From assembly GCA_003508835.1 (NCBI GenBank), contig PUFA01000726.1:1-64000 (forward strand): 64,000 nt of DNA, written 5' to 3'. Origin of the DNA: Eonycteris spelaea (taxonomy: Eukaryota; Chordata; Mammalia; Chiroptera; Pteropodidae). Below, one piece after another: positions 57,536 through 64,000 of this stretch. The position numbers and the translations under genes were made by a program. The notes under the pieces are model-generated. The model did not search any database. It was not told the DNA's origin and worked only from the letters and a program-made list of their open reading frames with translations. How positions within the stretch are numbered: the stretch's first letter is position 1; the number at the start of each line of letters is the position of its first letter.

Positions 57536-57966
57536 TTAGTCCTCTCCTAAGTGGATATAGGCATCGCCTCTCTTGAGCATTTCTAGTCGAGTATAATGAA
57601 CCTGTATGGGTTTTGATTGCAAGGCTTCTAACTGCTGGCGAATGAAAGTCATAAGTTTTTGAAACAGAACTGGTCCTAGTGACAGTAAGATCAGCAATCC
57701 AACTAGAGGGCCAAGCAAAGGAAGCAAATAAGGCAACACCCCACCCAGACCAGTCCACAGGGGGTTGGAGGACATTTCCCTTTTTTTTCTAAATCGTCTT
57801 GCAACTGTTTAATCTTATCTCGAACAATTCCTGATTTGTTAGCATAAAAACAACACTTTTCTCCTAAGGGTAAGCAAATACCCCCCTTTTTGTTTATAAG
57901 CATTTTTTTGAAATGTCGCAGGAGACACCCCAAGGGTGTCTACTGTGAACTCTGGTTTTCCCCCAT
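57536..57966 (-). pseudogene. env: ERV4 gag-start/TM fusion region
   Basis: From the ATG at 57966 a gammaretroviral gag-like start runs, after an in-frame stop, into a 76-codon frame (57933-57703). Its first part is gag leader sequence and its second part, from about 57885, is a TM ectodomain with a CX6CC motif. A shift then leads to the membrane anchor and a Tyr-containing tail at 57775-57536. SU, cleavage site and fusion peptide are missing. A CX6CC TM is characteristic of gammaretroviral and D-type envelopes, unlike the HML-type env of ERV3, 5, 6 and 7. Confidence 0.75.
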
Positions 57967-58470
57967 CGCTTGCGCAGAAAACACAAAACACAAAACACAA
58001 AACAGACACTCAGACAAGGACAATTACTGGGGTGTAGGTGGCCTAGAGAAATTTGCCACCTACATCCTAGACAAGACCAAAGACAATAAACAGACTTTGA
58101 CAACAGGGCACAGGAGGCGGCATCCCGCAGCCTGGCCATGGTCCGGGAGATATGACTGCGTCCAGTCTCTCCACGGACCTCTGGTGACTGGTCAACAGAA
58201 ACAGGAACAGAAGGTACCTTTAAAAGCACTGAAACTTGTAATTTAGTCATTACTTTTCTCATTTCCAATACAAAATCAAGTTATCTTCACTGTTGACTCC
58301 ATGCTAAAATGTCCTAAGTTTTAGACTAATTAACTAATAAAAGAAAAAGAAATCATAAAAGTTTTTAAATTTCAAGTTATAAAAAGCCTTTACTACACAA
58401 TAATGAAACCTGAGCAATGCAAGTTTGTGACTACAAGAGTGTCTTTCAAACAATACAATCTTTAAAATTC
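57967..58470 (-). other. ERV4 chimeric core: spacer and gammaretroviral-type leader
   Basis: On the minus strand, 58470 to about 58215 is spacer matching ERV6 41010-41265, and 58215 to 57967 is leader, ending in TTTTGTG repeats before the gag-like ATG. No splice or coding function can be assigned to the spacer. Confidence 0.7.
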
Positions 58471-58690
58471 TTTGTCTACCAGCGTTTAGTTTCCAAGGAC
58501 TATCCAATGCAGTGGGCCCTTCTAAAATAGAGAACAAATTAGTTAAAGCATATGTGAGGATAAAGGGAAGAACAGAGCCAATTAATATCTCTCAATAATT
58601 TTTGAAAATTATTAACAGTATTGAGAGCTTCTCACCTAATTTCTACCTTTTGAGGAGTAAATTTCTGTTGCAAAATTTTATAACATCCTT
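58471..58690 (-). pseudogene. pol: ERV4 RT fragment
   Basis: A short RT thumb/connection segment, the same as in ERV6 (40870-41005) and ERV7. It is joined on its 5' side directly to nucleocapsid sequence near 58690, so protease and the RT palm with the YxDD site are deleted. Confidence 0.7.
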
Positions 58691-60334
58691 TCCCGCATCA
58701 AGGACATAGTCCTAGTGAGCAAGGTGGAGGCTTCTGTGGGGACCGGTTTCGAGGACAATTTCGGGCAAAATGCCCAGGTTGCTGACATTCAAAACAACGG
58801 CCAGGGCTGCGGAGAGATATGCTTTGATTGTTACTAGTTTGTTGAAATAGCACTTCTTGTACTGTTTTCCCTTGTAATGCTGCGGCCATGGCTAGACCCT
58901 GCGTATATGCTGGTCCAATATCAGAACATAATCGAATATAGTCCGCAAGATTTCCTTTCTTCCTATGAGGTCTGAGAGCGGCCTGACATGCGGAATTAGC
59001 ATTCTCATAAGCCAGTTGTTTTACTAAAATTAGTCCTGCATCTGATTCTCCTATTAGCCTTCTCCTGCCAACATCTCATATGTGGTTAGTATTGGGGGAT
59101 TCTGATTTCTATTCAATTCTGCTGTTTTTTCACATAGATCACAATATTCTGATTTTCATAGCAAAAAATCCCCAGGGGTGAGACAAGCTCGAGCCAAATT
59201 CCTCCAATCAGCTGGAGTTAGGGCTTCTAAGGATAACGTTTCCAACATAGCCTGAGTATAAGGAACAGTGGGGCCATATTTTTTAATAGCATTGTGTAAG
59301 TCTTTTATGGCTTTAAATTTGATCTTTTTATATGCAGGTCAGAGGTCTTGGCAATCCCCCTTGCTCTCCGAATCTTGGGATGGGTCTCCCTCCCCTTCAT
59401 CGGAATCTGCTGGATTGTCATAAGGGAGGTCATCACTGGGTCTCGGTACCTCAATGATATCGTGATGGTCGTTAGACACATCTTGGGTAGTATCGGGGTC
59501 TTGTGAGGGCCTGCTGCTAGACCGGGTCATGACAGGAAGGACAAGTGGTTTTGTCTGGGGCCCTTTCTGAGCTCTAAGCCGCGGGCCAGAGGCAAGTGAA
59601 TCTTGTAGGGTGGAGACTTCTAATTGTAAATCAGCTAATTCATTTTGTAAGGCGAAAACTCTCCTAAGACTCTGAATTTTGTTTTGTAGTTGTTTCTTGG
59701 CTTCTATGAGAGGATCTAAAATGGTGAGGGGTATGCTCGGAGGGGGAATCATGGCGGGATTATATGGAGGAGGGCAAGAAGCTTTAGGTGGAGGCCAGTC
59801 AGGGTTATGATATCGAGTAGCCTCTTCTTCTAAGGTTGCTGCATTGCCCGGATCAAGGGGCTCTGAGGAGGCCTGAGGAAGGACTGGATATGCCTGAGAA
59901 ACGGGGTTTTTTGGAGGAGGGGTCTCTATATCAACAAAAACGGAGGGACAGGGAGAGGCTTTGGCCCCCTCCTTCCGAGAAGGGGGGCGAGAGAAATTTC
60001 GGAGTGTCTCGGTAGCTACAGATAACAATTGCCTCTGATTTCCATCTGTCTCTGCTCCCTCAATAATGTCTCGGATCAGTCCCCAGTAGCTAAAACAGCT
60101 AACAGGAACAGGATCTGGCCCTTCAGTCTCTAATAGTTTATTTAGGTCTCTGCCCACCTTTTGCCAACTAAGGGGGTGGATATCTGGGCCACTAAGAATA
60201 AACCAAGGACATTTCTGATCAACAAAACAGAAAAAATTAATCAAATCTTTCTTTTTAACCCTAACTCCTCTCTCTCTTAACGACCCTTTTATTTCTTTAA
60301 CAAAAGACTCTTCTCTAGACAGTGAATGGCCCAT
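58691..60334 (-). pseudogene. gag: ERV4 gag (class II), frameshifted after 331 codons
   Basis: The frame 60334-59339 is fully open. It has a Met-Gly start, a proline-rich part with a PPPY late motif near residue 190, a coiled-coil-like stretch at about residues 210-245 and an acidic tail. Capsid continues in other frames to about 58900. The nucleocapsid has one clear CCHC knuckle (about 58790-58750) and the start of a second at the deletion junction. It is distinct from the ERV5/ERV6 gag lineage. Confidence 0.82.
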
Positions 60335-60456
60335 GTTTAATAATGGGACGGCAATGACTTACCCACCATTTCAGACGCCTGTGGGCGGCAGTCGCTGAAA
60401 GGCCCTCTTCTCGTGTCGACACTGTGACCGCCGTCCGATGAAGATCCGTGCCTCGA

Positions 60457-60474
60457 GCCCCACATTGGGCGCCA
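60457..60474 (-). other. Primer binding site, tRNA-Lys1,2, ERV4
   Basis: TGGCGCCCAATGTGGGGC on the minus strand, two bases after the LTR, has one mismatch to the tRNA-Lys1,2 complement used by many betaretroviruses. Confidence 0.88.
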
Positions 60475-60476
60475 CT

Positions 60477-60859
60477 TGCCCCGGCCAGCGGGGAGCAGTT
60501 ATTTAATGGAACCCGAGGAGGACTTCACCTGAAAAGGAAACATGGGTGAGAGAAAGGAGTGGAGGCAAGACAGTGTTCTGATCAAGCCTCGTTTATTAAG
60601 GCTTGCTGCGGGCTTATATAGGGCGTGATCAGGTGATGCTGCGTTGGCGGGGCTGATTGGCCAGGGGCAGTCAGGCGATATTGCGGAACTAAAAGGGGCC
60701 GGACAGAAAGTCCCGCCAAAAGTCCTTTGGCAAGTCCTTTGGCAGGAAGCGAAGTGGAGATATCCGGGAGGCTTACGCGGGCCTTAGAGAGAAGCCTTTA
60801 AGTATTTGCTGAGTGACCATTTTGGTCAGGCAGCCATTTTAGACGAGCAGCCCCCAACA
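60477..60859 (-). mobile_element. 5' LTR of ERV4
   Basis: Same structure as the 3' LTR: TATATAAGCCC and AATAAACG on the minus strand, with ends TGTTGGGGGC and CCGGGGCA. About 97% identical to it. Confidence 0.9.
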
Positions 60860-62396
60860 GAAACATACTTTCATTATACAATACAGGAGTTATACAAAAA
60901 GAAGTAGTATTCTGATCACAGTTTAGTTGCACGCGTTTCTGCAAACAAACAATTTGATCTCCTAACACTATAACTGCTTGCCGTAAATCTGCTACTTGAC
61001 TTTGCAATACAGAGTCAATTTGTCTTTGAGAAGTCTATAACTGTTCAGCATCCCGATGCCAGGTTCTAACAGAATCAGCAATCTGTACAGATTGAGGCAG
61101 AGCCACTGCAGCCGCGGCAGCAGCAGCAGTGACAGCAATGATACCCACAACAGCAGCGATCAGCATGCCGAGGAATCTTTTAGCTCTTCTTTTAATGTGG
61201 TCTATCTGTCGCTGTAATAGTGTTGTGGCAGGAGAGGCCTGCAAGGTTCGAGATAATCTAGCCGGCATCTATACTCTATTTCTAGCTCTAAGAATATATA
61301 AGCTTTCCTATGACTTGTTAAAAGGAATAGAAGAATTAATACAAGAGTACAAAGAACAATATTTACATGGAACATAACCTAAAGGTTCATTCCACTTCGC
61401 CTTGCCATTCATGATGGTATAGGGGAGCCGAACACAGGCTCGAGCCAAGTGAGTCACATTCCGATGAAAGGTGATATGAAAAGAACTCCTAGATGGAACT
61501 ATGAAACCGTTCCATGCACGCATGAGAAATCAAGCAGCTCCTAACTTCCGAATATGATTCTGTATCCCGTGATGGGGTAGTTGAGGAGATGGGGGAGGAA
61601 AACCCTCTATGATGCTAGACGACTGTGTTATTACTAGTTACGTCTGAAGAAATGCTTACTGAACCATTCTCGATCTTTAGGTGCCACCGCAAATTTATTT
61701 ACTTTTCCTCCCTTTGCTCGTGCGGAGCCAGAAGAACTCGAATCAGTGACTCTTCTATAAGAAGTGTTAACTAAAACCCTAGCTTGTTCAGCTCGACACT
61801 GAGTCTCCTGAACCCAATGTTCAAGCGTCTGAACTTTCGGAGTGGCACACCACGGTAAATCTGGTGGAGAGGTGTCCTCCACAGGTTCTGTAACATGTTT
61901 ACATCCTACCATACTTAACAAAAACACGTGACCTACCCCAGCATTTTGTTCAGAAGTCTGCACAATTGTCAACCACGCTCGAGCACCTAGCTGTAAACAG
62001 TGCTCTCTAGCTCCTATGCAAATTGGCATCCCTTCCATTCCCACCGTATAGTTCTCAATCACTCTCCCTTCTGCTTGAGGCTTGAGAGGGCCTCTAGTAT
62101 CATAAGGCCTAGGTATCCAATTAGAATTGTGAACATAAACTAGCACTGAAGTATCTCCCCATCCCACTGCCTTATAAAGGGGTATTGTGCACATACACCC
62201 AATAAGGATATTTTCCTGTCTCAGCTTGTACCCCACTTACCTGTGCTGTAATCAGGGCTGTCATCGCAAGGAGTAGAGAAGTCGGAGTCATCTCCTGACC
62301 TGACTCACTGATTACTTGCCACTTCTCTCCGCTCCCAGAGCCTGACATTCTTGGCTGGGATCCAAAGCTTCTCTGTTCCTGTAGAGATAGAAGCAA
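60860..62396 (-). pseudogene. env: ERV7 env (HML-type), truncated
   Basis: The leader and signal segment is at 62396-62172. SU is open for 200 codons at 62236-61634 with several cysteines and N-glycosylation sites. The SU C-terminal part is in another frame (61523-61308). TM follows at 61268-61035 with an alanine-rich fusion-peptide-like segment, then the helical region and CX6C loop (61007 to about 60870). The anchor and tail are lost at the ERV4 boundary. This is the longest SU frame in the window. Confidence 0.82.
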
Positions 62397-62640
62397 GACC
62401 TCGGCCCCATTTCAGTACCTCAGTAGGCACCCAGTCCCCTTTCCGATGCTTGTAGTATACTGGCTGCCGCAAAGGCTCACTGGCCTGTTTCACCCAATGC
62501 CGCTGAGCTGCTGTGCTGTCTTGTTCATCTTGAGTTAAAAAATTTAAAGTATATAATGTTCTATTAAGCCCTTGTCTCAGGGTATTCCATATTCCCCCTT
62601 TGTGCTTTATAAGCTTATCCTTCTTTGAAATGGTGCAGGA
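62305..62640 (-). pseudogene. pol: ERV7 integrase C-terminal domain
   Basis: The frame 62784-62305 holds leader-derived codons first. From about 62620 it continues as betaretroviral integrase C-terminus: a Lys-Gly-Gly-Ile-Trp motif, an Arg-His-Trp region and a GWVP-like beta-strand segment. The zinc site and DDE core are absent. Confidence 0.78.
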
Positions 62641-63230
62641 GACACCCCCAGGGTGTCTCCTGTGAACTCTGGTTTCCCCCCATTGCTCGTGCAGAGAACA
62701 CAAAACAGAGAACACAAAGCAGACACTCAGACAAGGACAATTACTGGGGTGTAGGTGGACCCAGAGATGTTCGCCACCTGCCACTTAGACAAGACTAAAG
62801 ACAATAAACAGAACCTGACAACAGGGCACGGGAGGCGGCGTCCCGCAGCCTGGCCATGATCCGGGAGATATGACTGCGTCCAGTCTCTCCACGGACCCCT
62901 GGTGACCGGTCAACAGAAACAGGGACAGGAAGGTACCTTAAAAGCACTGAATTTTGCAATTTAGTCATTACTTTTCTCATCTCTCATACACAATCATGTT
63001 ATTTTCACTGTCGACTCCATGCTAACATGTCCTAAGATTTAGAGTAATTAACCAATAAAAGAAAAAGGAAATTATGAATAGCTTTTAAATTCTAAGTTAG
63101 AAACAGAACCTTTACCACACAATAATGACACCCGAGCAATGCAAGTTTGTGACTACAAGAGTGTCTTTTAATTATACAGTGTATAAAATTCCTTTTCTGC
63201 TAACGGTGATAGTTCCAGAGGACTGTCCAA
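62620..63230 (-). other. ERV7 chimeric core: spacer and gammaretroviral-type leader
   Basis: The gag-like ATG is at 62683-62681, followed by about 22 codons of matrix-like start before a stop. The leader extends right to about 62930 and the spacer to about 63230. It is closely similar to ERV4 57900-58470 and ERV6 41010-41580. Confidence 0.72.
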
Positions 63231-64000
63231 TGCTGTAGGCCCTTCTGAAATAGAGAATAAGTTAGTTAAAGCATATGTGGGGGATACTGAGGGAAGGGCA
63301 CAGCTAATTTATAACGCCTAATACTTTTGAAAAAATCATTAAGGGTTTTGAGAACATCCCGTCTAATTTCTATCTTTTGAAGAGTAATTTTCCATCGCAA
63401 AATTTTATATCTTAAATCTTGATAAGGAACAGAATCTTGCCTTTTCTCGGGAGCTATCTCGAACTATATTTTTCCAGAGCAATTTTTCCAACTAGAAACA
63501 TGTATACACGAGTCCCTGAGGGAACTTTTCCCTCACTTCTTGGAGAGGTATATTCACAAGTGCTTGGCACATGGTAGGACTATTAAACATGCCTTGGGTA
63601 ATACCTCCCATTGATTTCGCTGAGGAGGCTGAGCACTGTTCAGAGTAGGAATAGTAAATGCAAACTTTTCTCTACCTTGAGGCTGTAAAGGGATAGTATA
63701 AAAACGATCTTTTAAATCTATAATCTTTAAAAACCAATTTCAGGGAATTAATGCAGGGTTAGGGAGCCTAGGTTGCAAAGTTCCTACAGGCTGTAGGACA
63801 GCATTCATTCTTCATAAATCTGTTAACCTTCTCTATTTTCCTGACTTCCTTTGTATAACAAATACTGGTGAATTCCATGGAGAAGAGGAGGGTTCGACAT
63901 GATTACTGGCCAATTGTATGTCTGCTAGTTGCTGTAACTCTTCTAATTTTTCTTTTGTTAGAGGCCTGTTCCCTACTAGGGGGTTTTGCAGACACTACTT
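63230..64000 (-). pseudogene. pol: ERV7 RT, partial
   Basis: Minus-strand RT sequence enters from the window end with N-terminal fingers (about 63990-63840) and proceeds through palm-like segments to the thumb/connection near 63230. It is broken into many frames, and the YxDD region could not be read cleanly. Unlike ERV4 and ERV6 it keeps the RT N-terminus. Confidence 0.65.

Larger units (their letters stand above)
56902..60859 (-). mobile_element. ERV4, class II/class I chimeric provirus
   Basis: LTRs lie at 60477-60859 (5') and 56902-57284 (3'), both 383 bp with about 11 differences counted by eye. There is a tRNA-Lys1,2 primer site and a betaretroviral gag. Nucleocapsid then runs straight into an RT fragment, spacer, gammaretroviral-type leader with gag start, and a gammaretroviral-type TM. 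Protease, most RT and all integrase domains are absent. No matching 6-bp duplication is seen (AACAAT against GAAACA). The right flank is ERV7 env and the left flank an LTR fragment. Confidence 0.9.
60860..64000 (-). mobile_element. ERV7, class II provirus with the chimeric core, cut by the window end
   Basis: On the minus strand from the window end: RT (64000 to about 63230), spacer and gammaretroviral-type leader (about 63230-62620), integrase C-terminus (62620-62305) and env (62396-60860). Its TM is truncated at 60860, where ERV4 begins. It is closely related to ERV3 in env and core. No LTR or primer site is visible in the window. Confidence 0.85.

Overview
This is non-coding genomic DNA of a placental mammal. 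It carries antisense LINE-1 pieces with an ORF1 N-terminus (3085 to 2876), MLT1-like MaLR LTR ends, Tigger/pogo-like DNA transposons and several class I and class II endogenous retroviruses (ERVs). The LINE-1 3' sequence is of the kind found in Laurasiatheria. A bat is possible, but this cannot be shown from the window. I found no intact host gene, tRNA, rRNA or CRISPR array.

The backbone is a duplicated host block of about 5 kb, here called the unit, with sub-blocks a to h in order. Copies lie at 3740-6214, 16672-37064 (split by two proviruses), 37080-39342, 44445-47075 and 50520-55473. A further partial copy is inverted at 55474-56713. Left of the array (1-3740) is LINE-1. The stretches 14188-16049 and 47076-50519 are mostly unrecognised.

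Seven ERVs, numbered here for reference, lie in or beside the array. ERV1 (17830-24624, +) and ERV2 (8336-13737, -) are class I gammaretrovirus-like, use a tRNA-Thr primer site, and both have UGA between gag and pol. ERV3 (6215-8335, -), ERV4 (56902-60859, -), ERV5 (26550-35166, -), ERV6 (39343-44444, +) and ERV7 (60860 to beyond the window end, -) are class II betaretrovirus-like with lysine-type primer sites where visible. Three class II or class I LTRs stand alone at 7367-7741, 13758-14187 and 16050-16483. Every viral gene seen is broken.

The most unusual feature is a chimeric core shared by ERV3, ERV4, ERV6 and ERV7. A betaretroviral RT fragment runs into a short spacer of unknown origin, then into a gammaretrovirus-type 5' leader with the first codons of a gammaretroviral gag, and then into the betaretroviral integrase C-terminus. 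In ERV4 a second junction replaces integrase and most of env with a gammaretroviral-type TM. The carriers have different LTRs, gag and env, so the core appears to have moved between lineages by recombination. Two proviruses (ERV4 and ERV6) lack matching target duplications and have flanks that do not belong together, which suggests later recombination between repeats.
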